Positions 1-10,661 are shown, counted from the stretch's first letter. The stretch is 64,000 nucleotides of DNA from Chloroflexus aurantiacus J-10-fl (GCF_000018865.1 NC_010175.1:4650001-4714000), one strand, 5' to 3'. Notes: a model not told the origin generated them from the letters alone. Translations and numbers: made by a program.

Positions 1-241
1 CCTGAGCCAGACCTTCGATGGTGGTAATCTCGGCACCATCACACTGAACGGCCAACGTTGTACACGACTTCACACTGACCCCGTTAATGTGAACCACACA
101 CGCACCACACTGGCTGGTGTCGCACCCAATGTGGGTACCCGTCAGATTCAGATGCTCGCGCAGGTAATGAACCAGCAGCAGGCGGGGTTCGACCTCGCTG
201 GTATGGCGAACACCATTGACCGTGACCGTAATCGTTGTCAC
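1..241 (-). CDS. coxS: CO dehydrogenase small subunit (2Fe-2S ferredoxin), 3' end outside window
   Basis: Partial: 80 codons are visible from a GTG at 241 reading toward base 1, with a clear AGGAGG about 8 bases upstream. The N-terminal plant-type ferredoxin fold is recognisable. Its cysteine pattern is C-x4-C-x2-C-x11-C ([10 protein letters not shown], then C near residue 56), which is the 2Fe-2S binding pattern of the xanthine-oxidase/CO-dehydrogenase small subunit. In this family the subunit carries electrons from the molybdenum site on the large subunit toward FAD. It lies 125 bp downstream of coxG on the same strand, so coxG-coxS probably form one transcript continuing leftward out of the window (coxL and coxM expected). 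A related molybdenum hydroxylase subunit cannot be excluded, but coxG next door favours an aerobic-type CO dehydrogenase. Confidence 0.85.
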   Translation of the reverse strand, partial: MTTITVTVNGVRHTSEVEPRLLLVHYLREHLNLTGTHIGCDTSQCGACVVHINGVSVKSCTTLAVQCDGAEITTIEGLAQ

Positions 242-366
242 TCTCCAACCTCCTCGTTGTCTGCGAAACGAACAACCAGACTAATGTTATGACGGGCGAA
301 AACGGCGGGACAGCGTCGTGAGTGGTGCCGCCCGATCAGGTAAGCTATTGTGATGGTGTCACCTGG

Positions 367-1167
367 TCAGCGTCGTTGACCGAGTAGATAGCCGAGTAAG
401 AAGGCGACGATCACCCAGGGCACCCATGGGCGCTCTTTCAGAAAATCCTCTACTACTCCTAGAGCGACATCAATTTCGCTAAGCCCTTCTCCTGCCGGCA
501 CGTGAATCGTGCGGCGGAACGATGGTGTTTCCGGTTGGGCTGAGGCCGGTGCTTCCCTTACCTCGGCGGCAGGTGCTGATGTCGATGCAGCAGGCGCTGA
601 AGCCGGTGCAGATGTAGTGGTTGACGTTTCCGTCGCCGATTCGACAGGTGCTGCCACCGGAGGTGTCTCAGGTGCAGCAGGTGCTGCCGCCGGCTCGGCA
701 ACAGCTTCACTGCCCGATCCACCGGCGCGGCGAGCTTCGATCTGCGCTGCCAGCGCCTTCAGACTCTGCGAGATAAGCGTCTTGGCAGCACCATCGAGCA
801 ACCGCTGACCAACACTCGCAATTGTGCCACCTATCTGTGCTTCGCCACCGTAGTCAAGGATCGTGTGGCCGTTTTCTTCGCGAAGCTGAATACTACCAGA
901 ACCCTTCAGAAAGCCATTGCTTCCTTTTCCATCAACATGAATTTCGTATGACTCAGGTGGGTGCAGATTGTCGATCTTGACCCGTCCACTGTACACACCA
1001 CGAACGGCTTGCAGACCGATCTTCAACGTACTTTCATATTCATTCTCGCCGACCTGTTCGAGACGTTGACAACCGGGGATGGTGCGAGCCAATACCTCTG
1101 GATCATTCAGTGCGGCCCACACCTCCTCACGACTGGCGGCAAATGTGTAATTACCGGCGATCTTCAC
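367..1167 (-). CDS. coxG: CoxG family protein (SRPBCC fold, C-terminal membrane anchor)
   Basis: About 266 residues. Residues 1-150 form the CoxG/SRPBCC ligand-binding domain (N-terminal KIAGNYTF, then EEVWAALNDPEVLARTIPGC). Next comes a linker very rich in Ala, Pro, Ser and Thr, about 60 residues long. The C-terminus is a single hydrophobic helix (WVIVAFLLGYLLGQRR) that looks like a membrane tail. CoxG proteins help recruit or mature the CO-dehydrogenase complex at the membrane, so the tail fits. Start choice: the GTG at 1173 overlaps the AAGGAG ribosome site, whereas the GTG at 1167 lies 5 bases beyond it and gives the usual family N-terminus, so 1167 is preferred. First gene of the cox operon; its leader is about 165 nt. 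Confidence 0.85.
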   Translation of the reverse strand: MKIAGNYTFAASREEVWAALNDPEVLARTIPGCQRLEQVGENEYESTLKIGLQAVRGVYSGRVKIDNLHPPESYEIHVDGKGSNGFLKGSGSIQLREENGHTILDYGGEAQIGGTIASVGQRLLDGAAKTLISQSLKALAAQIEARRAGGSGSEAVAEPAAAPAAPETPPVAAPVESATETSTTTSAPASAPAASTSAPAAEVREAPASAQPETPSFRRTIHVPAGEGLSEIDVALGVVEDFLKERPWVPWVIVAFLLGYLLGQRR

Positions 1168-1320
1168 ACTCACTCCTTGTTGACCGGTTCAGATGCACCA
1201 AGCCGGACAACCTCTATCGAAGAGCGATCCCTGCTGATCACCTCACAACAGACACAGTGACGGCGATCAGGGTTGCAGCAATAATTCGGTATACGTGCAA
1301 CGGTGACTATATGTAGCTTC

Positions 1321-1339
1321 AGATATGGGTTCCATATCT
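1321..1339. promoter_or_regulatory. Palindromic operator candidate at the cox transcription start
   Basis: Perfect inverted repeat AGATATGG-GTT-CCATATCT. It lies directly downstream of the minus-strand -10 box (1340-1345), so it covers the expected start site near 1333. That is a typical repressor position. The cognate regulator is not identifiable from the window. Confidence 0.5.
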
Positions 1340-1368
1340 ATCCTACCTAATAGTAAATGCTTTGTCAA
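1340..1368 (-). promoter_or_regulatory. Sigma-70-type promoter for coxG-coxS
   Basis: On the minus strand: TTGACA (1368-1363), 17-bp spacer, TAGGAT (1345-1340). The -35 box matches consensus exactly and the spacing is ideal. It faces coxG. Confidence 0.7.
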
Positions 1369-1486
1369 GGCAAAAGAATGGCGATGCTGGTGCCTGCTTA
1401 CGAAGTGATACGGTTTGCAAAACCGTGAACCACGCATCGTCCAAAAACTATCTGGTCGCGCATCGGGAATACGCTCCCCAAAATAC

Positions 1487-1516
1487 TTGACAAAGATACG
1501 TCGCATAGTTTATATT
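1487..1516 (+). promoter_or_regulatory. Sigma-70-type promoter for the metY-metX leader
   Basis: TTGACA (1487-1492), 18-bp spacer, TATATT (1511-1516). Transcription would begin near 1523, about 50 nt before the SAM-I aptamer. Confidence 0.7.
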
Positions 1517-1573
1517 GGATACCGTTGTATGGTGCAGGCGACACCATCAATGTACCTCAACAACACACACGCA

Positions 1574-3080
<1,507 letters not shown>

Positions 3081-3146
3081 TGTTGGATCAGAGAGCAACG
3101 ACAACGGCGTCGCTGCTCTCTGATACCGGCAAGGAGCAACGACAAT

Positions 3147-4283
3147 ATGGAAGCAATTGTGCAGGCGCCAACCCCAGAGGGGGTTGGCATTGTGCGTACT
3201 CAACGGATGCATTGGACAACCCCCCTGACCCTTACGAGCGGAGCGACGTTAGGTCCGATCACTCTGGCGTATGAAACCTACGGTGAACTGGCTCCGGATC
3301 GCTCGAATGCCATCTTGATTCTGCACGCTCTGTCTGGCGATGCCCACGCTGCCGGGTTTCACAGTCCAACCGACCGCAAACCCGGCTGGTGGGACGCAAT
3401 GATCGGGCCGGGTCGTCCGTTTGACACCAATCGTTACTTCGTGATCTGCTCAAATGTGATCGGCGGCTGCCGTGGCTCAACCGGCCCGTCAAGTCCACAC
3501 CCGTCTGATGGACGACCTTACGGTTCACGCTTTCCCCTTATCACCATTGAAGATATGGTGCATGCGCAACAGCGTCTGATCGATGCGCTGGGCATTGATA
3601 CCCTGCTTGCCGTGGCGGGTGGCTCGATGGGTGGATTTCAGGCACTGGCCTGGACAGTAGAGTATCCGCAACGGGTGCGTGGCGCCATCCTGCTGGCTAC
3701 CAGTGCCCGCTCTAGCCCCCAGACTGTGGCCTGGAACTATATCGGTCGGCGGGCAATTATGGCCGATCCGCGCTGGCGAGGCGGTGATTACTACGATAGC
3801 GATGCGCCACGTGATGGGCTGGCAGTAGCCCGCATGCTCGGTCACATCACCTATCTGTGCGAAGAAAAACTGGAACAGCGGTTTGGCCGTCGGGTTGATG
3901 GTGATGCGCTCGATTTAGGGCCACGGTTTGCTATCGAACACTACCTCGAACATCAGGCGGCGCGCTTCAACGACCGCTTCGATGCCAACTCGTACCTGGT
4001 GATCACGCGGGCGATGGACAACTGGGATCTGACAGCACGGTATGGATCGCTGACAGCCGCCTTTGATCTGACCCGTGCCCGTTTTCTGGCCCTGGCGTAC
4101 AGCAGCGATTGGCTCTACCCACCGGCAGAAACGTATCAGATGGCGGCAGCCGCGCAAGCTGCCGGTCGTTCATTCACAACCCATCTGATTACCACCGATG
4201 CCGGGCATGACGCATTCCTGACCGATGTCGCAGCGCAGAGCGAGCTGATCCGCGATTTTCTGAACAGACTGATGACAGAATAG
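3147..4283 (+). CDS. metX: Homoserine O-acetyltransferase
   Basis: 378 residues, alpha/beta-hydrolase fold. It acetylates homoserine with acetyl-CoA to make the substrate of MetY. Visible marks: [31 protein letters not shown] near the N-terminus, the nucleophile elbow GGSMGG (catalytic Ser), SSDWLYPP with the acid residue, and a C-terminal DAGHDAFL carrying the catalytic His. AAGGAG lies about 10 bases before the ATG. It is co-oriented with metY and very probably co-transcribed, so it too is under SAM-riboswitch control. A succinyl-transferring homolog cannot be excluded from sequence alone, but pairing with an O-acetylhomoserine sulfhydrylase supports acetyl transfer. Confidence 0.92.
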
Positions 4284-4396
4284 TATGGCGTATGGGTTGT
4301 TTTTTTAATAGTTTTTTTATGACTCATCCGGTTGCGCATGCACTGATCTACTACATATAATGTATAGGCGTCATCGGCACCGGATAGAGGGCACCC

Positions 4397-5437
4397 TTGA
4401 AACGTTCCAGAAGGCTGCTGACACAGTGGTTGCGGTTGCCTGTGGCTAAACGGCTCCTCATTGCAGGAACGCCGTTCATTATGTTATTTCTCGTGTATGG
4501 TGTGGTATGGGAATATCGAGGGTGGGGTGTAGTACTAACAATCCTTACCATCATTCTGATGATCGGGTTGTGGCAATATTTCCAGCATCGGATCACAATC
4601 CAGCAACAGCGCATCCGCGAACTTGAGCAAGAATTGGCAGATGCTCAGGCTGTAGCTGCTCTCGCAACCCGTACCAAAAGTGCGTTTCTGACAAACATCA
4701 GCCACGAGTTACGGACACCGTTAAACACGATTATTGGTTATAGTGAATTGTTACATGAAGATGTGCTTGATGAGCGACTCGCCGTTGATGAGGTGCGTGA
4801 GCGGCTGGAGCGCATTCAGGCTGCGGCCAGGCAGTTGTTGAGCCTGATCAACGACATCATCGAACTGGCGCGGCTGGAGGCCGGTGATGTTCCGTTGAAT
4901 TATGAACCATGGCCAATCGGGTTACTGATTAAAGAGGTTTGCGCCACGATTGAGCCACTGGTAGAACAGCAACAGAATCGCCTCGTGGTTGATGTACAAC
5001 CAGACCCTGAGATGGTTGTTCACATCGACCGTAAAAAGGTTCGTCAGGTGTTGTTGCACCTCCTGGATAATGCCGTAAAGTTCACCCGGCAGGGCGAAAT
5101 CAAATTCATCGTTACAATTCGGCGAAGTGATGATGGAACTGAATTATTGATCTGTAACATCAGTGATACCGGTGTCGGCATGACTGCACAACAACTCGAT
5201 CTGCTATTTGCACCGTTTACCCGCTTCGATGAACCACTCACGCAGCGATCCAGTGGTGTCGGTATCGGTCTGGCCATTGCTCACCGGTTATGTCTCCTAA
5301 TGAATGGAACGATTGCCGTTACCAGTCAGCCCGGTAGCGGTACAACGTTCTTGATTACGCTTCCCCTGCCTTCTGATCAGACTGACACCCTGAGTGACAC
5401 CTATGACTACCAAACTGAACTCAATGCGTCTTCTTGA
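4397..5437 (+). CDS. Membrane sensor histidine kinase
   Basis: 346 residues from a TTG start behind GAGG. Residues about 20-60 hold two close hydrophobic segments (LLIAGTPFIMLFLVYGVV and GVVLTILTIILMIGLW), followed by a short coiled coil (QQQRIRELEQELADAQ). The HisKA domain carries the phospho-acceptor in SHELRTPLNTIIGYSELL. The HATPase_c domain shows an N box (HLLDNAVKF), G1 (DTGVGM) and G2 (GVGIGLAIA). There is almost no periplasmic loop, so it may sense through the membrane or through partners. No response regulator is adjacent. Its last 35 bases overlap the next gene, indicating coupling to the deacylase, although a functional link is unclear. Confidence 0.88.
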   Translation: MKRSRRLLTQWLRLPVAKRLLIAGTPFIMLFLVYGVVWEYRGWGVVLTILTIILMIGLWQYFQHRITIQQQRIRELEQELADAQAVAALATRTKSAFLTNISHELRTPLNTIIGYSELLHEDVLDERLAVDEVRERLERIQAAARQLLSLINDIIELARLEAGDVPLNYEPWPIGLLIKEVCATIEPLVEQQQNRLVVDVQPDPEMVVHIDRKKVRQVLLHLLDNAVKFTRQGEIKFIVTIRRSDDGTELLICNISDTGVGMTAQQLDLLFAPFTRFDEPLTQRSSGVGIGLAIAHRLCLLMNGTIAVTSQPGSGTTFLITLPLPSDQTDTLSDTYDYQTELNASS

Positions 5438-5882
5438 ACGTCATCACATCGCGTACACTGTGCATGAGTACGAATACAACGATGCATACGACGCGCAAAC
5501 AATTGCCCGGATGATCGGGGTGCCGGCAAGTCAGGTATTCAAGACCCTCGTTGTTGGTGGTGCCGGTGTGCGACCAATTCTGGCAATGGTTCCGGCTGAC
5601 GCACAACTGTCACTGAAGCGCCTGGCAGCGCTGATCGGCGTCAAATCGCTTGATCTACTCCCGCGCGCCGACGTCGAGCGTCTGACCGGCTTACAAATTG
5701 GCGGGATTGGTGCGTTGGCGTTAACCGCAAAAGGGTGGACATCGTACCTCGATGAGTCTGCACTGCAATATCCGGTCGTGTATGTCAATGCCGGAAAGCG
5801 GGGCATACTTCTCGGATTAGCACCAACCGAACTGGTGCGCGTGGTAGGGGCAAAGGTTGGTGCAATTGCTGAACGAGGATAG
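5403..5882 (+). CDS. ybaK: YbaK/EbsC-type aminoacyl-tRNA deacylase
   Basis: 159 residues. The YbaK family hydrolyses mischarged tRNA, typically Cys-tRNA(Pro). Family features: N-terminal TKLNSMRLLERHHIAYTVHEY, the conserved lysine in VFKTLVV, the ADAQLSLKRLAALIGVKSLDLLP segment and GGIGALAL. The start is the ATG at 5403, which gives the family-typical N-terminus; a GTG nine bases upstream is in frame but less likely. The gene begins inside the last codons of the histidine kinase (35-bp overlap) and has no separate promoter. A tRNA-Cys gene lies 280 bp downstream, which is suggestive only by proximity. Confidence 0.85.
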   Translation: MTTKLNSMRLLERHHIAYTVHEYEYNDAYDAQTIARMIGVPASQVFKTLVVGGAGVRPILAMVPADAQLSLKRLAALIGVKSLDLLPRADVERLTGLQIGGIGALALTAKGWTSYLDESALQYPVVYVNAGKRGILLGLAPTELVRVVGAKVGAIAERG

Positions 5883-6123
5883 GGAGGGAGTTTCCTGCCG
5901 GAACTTCGGTCTGGTTCAGGCCCTTGCAGAAGAGGATGTGTTTGGTATCGATAGTTGATACCTGCGGGGCAATCGGCTACGATGCCGCCTCAATTCTATC
6001 AAGTCTCTCTGGGGCTTTGGTCGAGACAGAACTGCGTCGGCTGCGTGGTGATGCGTAGAGTCCTATACAAGTTCCAAATCACCCTGGTACACTGGAACAG
6101 TCTTTGCCGGACTGATGTCCGAG

Positions 6124-6152
6124 TTGCACGGATAGCCGGCCTGTGCTAGAAT
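6124..6152 (+). promoter_or_regulatory. Promoter of tRNA-Cys
   Basis: TTGCAC (6124-6129), 17-bp spacer, TAGAAT (6147-6152). The start site would fall just before the mature tRNA 5' end at 6162. Confidence 0.7.
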
Positions 6153-6161
6153 ACGGGCGAT

Positions 6162-6236
6162 GGCGACGTAGCAAAGTGGTAATGCAGCGGTCTGCAAAAC
6201 CGCCATTCGCGGGTTCGATTCCCGCCGTCGCCTCCA
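6162..6236 (+). tRNA. tRNA-Cys (GCA)
   Basis: Cloverleaf with acceptor GGCGACG/CGTCGCC (7 bp), a short D arm, anticodon GCA at 6194-6196 in the loop CTGCAAA, a T arm around GGTTCGATTCC, and an encoded CCA tail (6234-6236). The 7-base anticodon loop and T33 are in place. It has its own promoter and terminator. Confidence 0.95.
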
Positions 6237-6248
6237 GATGAAGTCCGT

Positions 6249-6281
6249 AACGAGAGGTTAATTGCCTCTCGTTCTTTGTTT
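6249..6281 (+). terminator. Intrinsic terminator after tRNA-Cys
   Basis: The stem AACGAGAGG / CCTCTCGTT with a 7-nt loop is followed by CTTTGTTT. It stands 12 bases before the next start codon. Confidence 0.75.
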
Positions 6282-6292
6282 CACGACAGAAC

Positions 6293-7447
6293 ATGCGAAT
6301 ACTCTGTGCCCTGACCTACTATCGTCCCTACACCAGTGGTCTTACCATCTATGTTGAACGACTGGCTCGTGGCCTGGCCCGTCGTGGTCATCAGGTGACG
6401 GTGCTGACCTCGCAGTACGATCCGAGTCTGCCAAAGCTTGAATGGCTCGATGGTGTGCGTGTGATTCGTGCCCCAGTCCTGGCCCGGATTAGCAAGGGTG
6501 TGCTGATGCCAACATTTGGCTGGCTGGCAACCCGACTCGCTCTCGAACATGATGCGATGAGTCTCCATTTGCCGCAGTTTGATGCACCGGGACTGGCGTT
6601 ACGCGGTCGTCTCTTGAAACAGCCGGTTGTGCTGACATACCACAGTGACCTGAAATTACCCCCCGGTATGTTGAACCGGGTAGCCAATCGCGTGGTTGAC
6701 GTTGCCAATCAGGCGGCTGCTGCACTGGCAACTCGCATCGTAGCGTATACGCAGGACTTCGCCGATCACTCACCGTATCTTCGGCGCTGGCGCACAAAAG
6801 TGACTATCATCCCGCCGCCGGTTGAGGTAGCCGAGATTCCGGAGTCAGAGATTGACGCATTTCGCCGACGCTGGAATCTTCAGGGGCCGGTGATCGGCAT
6901 GGCTGCCCGCCTGGCGGCTGAAAAAGGGGTTGAAGTGCTGTTGGCAGCACTCCCGCGCATCCTGGCCGTGTATCCGACGGCACGTGTTCTCTTTGCCGGG
7001 CCGCACGAACATGTCCTCGGCGAAGAGGCATACGCTCGACGGCTGGCACCGCTATTTGCCCAATTTCGCGATCACTGGACATTTCTCGGCACCCTCGATC
7101 CACGGGAGATGGCAGCGTTTTTTCCAAATCTCGATGTACTGGTCGTGCCATCGCTCAACTCAACCGAAACCTTTGGTCTGGTACAGGTCGAAGCAATGCT
7201 CTGCGGCACACCAACGGTTGCCAGTAACCTACCCGGTGTACGCCAGCCACCACTGATGACCGGTATGGGGAAGGTCGTCCCAATTGGCGATGCAACTGCG
7301 CTGGCCGAAGCTATTCTTGAGATTATTGGTAATCGCACCGCTTATGTACGGCCACGCGAAGAAATAGCAGCGCTCTTCAGTACAGAGCGTACCGTCATTG
7401 AATACGAGAACCTCTTCCGCCAGTTAGGAGTCGCCGACCGGGTATGA
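6293..7447 (+). CDS. GT4-family glycosyltransferase
   Basis: 384 residues, GT-B fold. The N-terminal acceptor half opens with MRILCALTYYRPYTSGLTIY and LARGLARRGHQVTVLT, as in PimA/WbaZ-like GT4 enzymes. The C-terminal half carries the nucleotide-sugar site: VIGMAARLAAEKGVEVLLAAL, LFAGP, and the E-x7-E region LNSTETFGLVQVEAMLCGTPTVAS. It is probably cytoplasmic or peripheral at the inner face of the membrane and transfers a sugar to a lipid or surface glycan; donor and acceptor cannot be told. No ribosome site is obvious before the ATG. A SAM methyltransferase follows after 30 bp, so the two may act on the same glycan. Confidence 0.88.
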   Translation: MRILCALTYYRPYTSGLTIYVERLARGLARRGHQVTVLTSQYDPSLPKLEWLDGVRVIRAPVLARISKGVLMPTFGWLATRLALEHDAMSLHLPQFDAPGLALRGRLLKQPVVLTYHSDLKLPPGMLNRVANRVVDVANQAAAALATRIVAYTQDFADHSPYLRRWRTKVTIIPPPVEVAEIPESEIDAFRRRWNLQGPVIGMAARLAAEKGVEVLLAALPRILAVYPTARVLFAGPHEHVLGEEAYARRLAPLFAQFRDHWTFLGTLDPREMAAFFPNLDVLVVPSLNSTETFGLVQVEAMLCGTPTVASNLPGVRQPPLMTGMGKVVPIGDATALAEAILEIIGNRTAYVRPREEIAALFSTERTVIEYENLFRQLGVADRV

Positions 7448-7477
7448 ACGCGGTACAATACCTTCGATAGACTCTCG

Positions 7478-8281
7478 ATGAAGGTTGCTGATATGCCTGA
7501 CTACTTACGACCACATTTGCTCACATTGCCCATACATCGGGCGATGATCCGTTCTATAGAAGCACGACTGTTTGCTGAACTGGCACCTGATTTGCCGGAA
7601 CCCATCCTTGATATTGGCTCCGGTGACGGAACATTTGTTCAGATTTCTCTGCCCAACAAGCGGATCATTGGTATTGATCCACGCAAAGCCGACACGCACG
7701 AAGCGGCACGGCGAGGTGTTTATGCAGCATTGTGTGTGGCCGATGGTGCTGCCCTACCGTTCGCTGATCAATCGTTTGCTGCGGCAATCTCAAATTGTGT
7801 GCTTGAACACGTACAGCCGCTTGATCAAACCCTACGGGAAGTGGCACGAGTTGTTCGTCCTGGAGCCCCGTTTGTTGCCTCAGTCGTGGGTGATCGTTTC
7901 CCACGGGAATTACTCGGCACGTGGCTGCTTGATCGGTTGGGATTTGATGGTAGTAGCATCTATGGACGCTGGTTCAACCGTATTTCATATCATTACAACA
8001 CGCTCAGCAGAGCTGAATGGACAGAACGCTTTACCCGTGCAGGCTTCACCGTAGAGGTCTGCCGACCATATATGAGTGATGCAGCCCTAAAGTTGTTTGA
8101 TCTCAGTCACTACTACGGTGCGCCGAGCCTGATCACACGTGCGCTAACGGGGCGCTGGTTGATAGCACCACCCTTTACGCCTAATCTCCTGTGGGAACCG
8201 ATCCTGCGTCGGATTTATGAGGCACCTGCGCCAGCCGATGCACCATGCTACTTTTTTGTTCTGCGGAGGCGTCATGACTGA
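7478..8281 (+). CDS. Class I SAM-dependent methyltransferase
   Basis: 267 residues. Motif I is ILDIGSGDGTF, motif II IIGIDPRK, then ADGAALPFADQSFAAAISNCVLEHV, the typical Methyltransf_11 pattern. The C-terminal third (YYGAPSLITRALTGRWLIAPP) is not informative about substrate. It follows the glycosyltransferase by 30 bp and its stop overlaps the next start (ATGACTGA), so it belongs to a small operon. A second in-frame ATG at 7493 is possible; the upstream ATG is kept because no ribosome site separates them. Methylation of a sugar or lipid is a guess from context only. Confidence 0.85.
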   Translation: MKVADMPDYLRPHLLTLPIHRAMIRSIEARLFAELAPDLPEPILDIGSGDGTFVQISLPNKRIIGIDPRKADTHEAARRGVYAALCVADGAALPFADQSFAAAISNCVLEHVQPLDQTLREVARVVRPGAPFVASVVGDRFPRELLGTWLLDRLGFDGSSIYGRWFNRISYHYNTLSRAEWTERFTRAGFTVEVCRPYMSDAALKLFDLSHYYGAPSLITRALTGRWLIAPPFTPNLLWEPILRRIYEAPAPADAPCYFFVLRRRHD

Positions 8282-9122
8282 ATCGACGATGACGGCTGCT
8301 GAATTGACTGCTGCCGGAAGAGCGGCATTAATCGCCGGCGACACCGTAACTGCACGGTTGCGGTTTCGCGAAGCGCTCGAAATTGATCCCAACTACGTGG
8401 AAGCGCTTCTGGGGATGGCCGCCGCCGTGCGGCCATATCGCGACAAGCGTGAGTACCTTCTGCGCGCACTGGCAATTGATCCCAACCTGGCCGAAGCACG
8501 AGCAACTCTGGAACAGGTAGAGGCAAGACTGGCAGCGGGTGAATTACTCGCACCCACCGGCGTACAGGTGCGTGAGCAGAGTGAGACCGCGGTCGTTACA
8601 GAACCTTCTGAATCACCAGCACCGCCTGAAACGGAGACGCTATTCTGCTATCGCCATCCGCAACGCGAAACCGGGTTGCGCTGTATTAGTTGTAGTCGTC
8701 CGATTTGTCCAGAGTGTGCCCGCGCTACGCCGGTCGGCCAGATCTGCCCGGACTGTGCCCGAGAGCGGATGCCGGTGAACTATCAGGTAGCTCCCATACA
8801 GTTACTGATCGCCGGAATTGTTGCGCTTTTGTACGGGGTGATCGTCACCTTTGTTGCCGGGGTCGTGATTGGCTGGGCTGGATTTTTTGGCTTCATTGTC
8901 GCCTTCCTGCTCGGCCCGATGACCGGCAATGCGCTTGCTCGCCTGATCGACTGGGCGACCGGACGTAAGCGAGGCCGCCTGCTCATGGTTGTGGTAAGCG
9001 TCGCTTACTCGTGCGGTTCACTGCCGTACATTGGACTGATCATCTTATTGGGAGGTTTTCCACTCGTCTTGCTCTTCTACTCGATCATTGTGGTAACCAC
9101 AGCGCTGGCGTGGCTGCGTTGA
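8274..9122 (+). CDS. TPR / B-box zinc finger membrane protein
   Basis: 282 residues from the ATG at 8274 behind GGAGG. Residues 1-85 contain TPR-like helices (AGRAALIAGDTVTARLRFREALEIDPNYVEALLGMAA, and ALAIDPNLAEARATLEQ). After an acidic linker, residues about 122-165 form a B-box-like zinc finger: CYRHPQRETGLRC, CSRPICPEC, CPDC. The remainder has about four hydrophobic helices (LLIAGIVALLYGVIVTFVAG, FFGFIVAFLLGP, and two near the C-terminus). Many bacterial membrane proteins, including rhomboids, carry such a cytosolic finger before the membrane part; no rhomboid GxSG motif is visible, so no catalytic role is claimed. The start overlaps the methyltransferase stop by 8 bases. Confidence 0.72.
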   Translation: MTESTMTAAELTAAGRAALIAGDTVTARLRFREALEIDPNYVEALLGMAAAVRPYRDKREYLLRALAIDPNLAEARATLEQVEARLAAGELLAPTGVQVREQSETAVVTEPSESPAPPETETLFCYRHPQRETGLRCISCSRPICPECARATPVGQICPDCARERMPVNYQVAPIQLLIAGIVALLYGVIVTFVAGVVIGWAGFFGFIVAFLLGPMTGNALARLIDWATGRKRGRLLMVVVSVAYSCGSLPYIGLIILLGGFPLVLLFYSIIVVTTALAWLR

Positions 9123-9316
9123 TAACAATTTCCTCATCATCAACCAAACGCAGGGGATAGTGGTACAATAAAGCTACATATTATCGTTTAAGAGTAGGAA
9201 CATTGGCCCTGCGCGGGTGAGAGCCGATTCCCAGTATTGCGCGGCACAAGGCAGCGCTTCACCCGGCACTGGCACAGGTGCATCAGCAAAAGCCGGTAGC
9301 TGTCAGGGGAGGCGTT

Positions 9317-10531
9317 ATGACAGAAGAGCGCACCATGAAACTGGCCATCCGCGGTGATAAAAATCCTCTTGATCTGGTAGAGAAACGTCTACGCGAACAG
9401 ATTTTTGGCCAGGAACGCGCCATCGAAAGCGTGATTCGCGTCTTAAACCGTTCACGGTTCGGGTTTTCAGCAGGCAATAGCCGTCGTCCGCGGGCGACAC
9501 TCCTCTTCCTTGGCCCGACGGGCGTTGGCAAAACAGCTACTGCCCGGGCACTGGCCGAACTGCTCCGCCCGGATGGCAGTGCATTTCTCAAGATTGACTG
9601 CTCGCTCTTTAGCCAGGGCCACGAGGTGAGTGCACTGGTTGGTGCGCCGCCGAGTTATGTAGGGCGCGACCAGAAACCGTTGCTCAATCCCGACATTATC
9701 GAACAAGAGAACAGTGTTGTCCTATTCGATGAGATCGAGAAGGGACAACCTGAACTGTGGAACCTCCTGTTGCAAGTGATGGAAGATGGCGAGATTCTTC
9801 TGCTCAATGGTGGCCGACGGGTGAGTTTTCAGCAGAGTATTGTTATTTTCACCACCAATGTCGGTGCTAAAGAGATGGTTGATTTTCTTGATCGGCGCAC
9901 AATTGGATTCCGTACCCCCCATAAAGATGTTGAAGCGACCGGCCGTGAAATCTATCAAATCGGGTTTGAAGCCTTGCAAAAGGTCTTTCAGCCGGAATGG
10001 ATCAACCGGCTCGATGAGATTATTGCATTCCGCCCGCTTTCTGCCGAAACACTCAGCCATGTATTCGACCGGATGATTGCCGAATGCAATCAACAATATC
10101 TCCGCTATGCCATTCAATTGCGCGTCACACCCGAAGCAAAGGAGTATCTCCTCAATAAAGGGTTTGATTCGCGTTTTGGCGCTCGGCCACTGCGACAACG
10201 CATCTTGAAAGACATAGAGTCGCCCCTGTCCGATCTTCTTGCCTCGGGCGGTATCCCTGCCGGTAGCCTGGTCGAATTGCGCTACACCGGCATTGATCAG
10301 CACGGGCAGGCGCTGGAGTTCTACTATACCGAAGCACCAGAATTGATTGAGCGTGCGGAAGAACTGCGTCAGCGCGACCTGCAACGGATCGCTGTTGGGC
10401 AGAGTGACGGCCCCCAACCACCAAGTATCAGCCTGACCCACGAACGCAGTAATGCAGCCGAAGGGGGTATTTTCACCACACGCGGCCCACGAGTCACACC
10501 ACGCCGCGATCCTCACTTTGGCGACAAATGA
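9317..10531 (+). CDS. Single-ring Clp/HSP100-type AAA+ ATPase
   Basis: 404 residues from the ATG at 9317 (GGGGAGG upstream). It has one AAA+ module of the ClpA/ClpB D2 type: Walker A GPTGVGKTATARALAE, Walker B VVLFDEIEKGQPELWNLLLQVMEDG, sensor 1 IFTTNVGA, a RLDEIIAFRPL segment and the C-terminal D2-small domain (FGARPLRQRILKDIESPLSDLL). There is no N-domain, D1 ring or middle domain, so it is about half the size of ClpB. No ClpP-binding IGF-type loop is obvious. A 70-residue low-complexity tail ends in basic residues. It probably remodels protein substrates; the target is unknown. A 194-bp gap precedes it with a TACAAT box near 9164. Confidence 0.82.
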   Translation: MTEERTMKLAIRGDKNPLDLVEKRLREQIFGQERAIESVIRVLNRSRFGFSAGNSRRPRATLLFLGPTGVGKTATARALAELLRPDGSAFLKIDCSLFSQGHEVSALVGAPPSYVGRDQKPLLNPDIIEQENSVVLFDEIEKGQPELWNLLLQVMEDGEILLLNGGRRVSFQQSIVIFTTNVGAKEMVDFLDRRTIGFRTPHKDVEATGREIYQIGFEALQKVFQPEWINRLDEIIAFRPLSAETLSHVFDRMIAECNQQYLRYAIQLRVTPEAKEYLLNKGFDSRFGARPLRQRILKDIESPLSDLLASGGIPAGSLVELRYTGIDQHGQALEFYYTEAPELIERAEELRQRDLQRIAVGQSDGPQPPSISLTHERSNAAEGGIFTTRGPRVTPRRDPHFGDK

Positions 10532-10551
10532 GTCCAGTATCGCAGCACATT

Positions 10552-10582
10552 GAAGAGGGCAGGCTGACAACCTGCCCTCTTC
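10552..10582. terminator. Bidirectional hairpin between convergent genes
   Basis: A perfect 12-bp stem GAAGAGGGCAGG / CCTGCCCTCTTC with a 7-nt loop lies between the AAA+ gene (+) and the small WEYK gene (-). It has no T-tract on either side, so termination is plausible but unproven. Confidence 0.5.
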
Positions 10583-10661
10583 AGTACAACCGTGCTTGAG
10601 CGACACCGTATGGTTCAGATCACCGATACACCCCGTCGCGCCGACCGATAAACGTCCACTT

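Noticed and set aside
5883..6060. Short coding-like stretch reading YDAASILSSLSGALVETELRRL, suggestive of a winged-helix tail (DprA-like)
   Set aside because: Too short, no start signal, needs a frameshift to join an upstream piece; resemblance is weak.
9180..9280. Possible structured leader RNA before the AAA+ gene
   Set aside because: Some GC pairing is visible (GCGCGG, CGGGTGA/TCACCCG) but no known riboswitch consensus fits.
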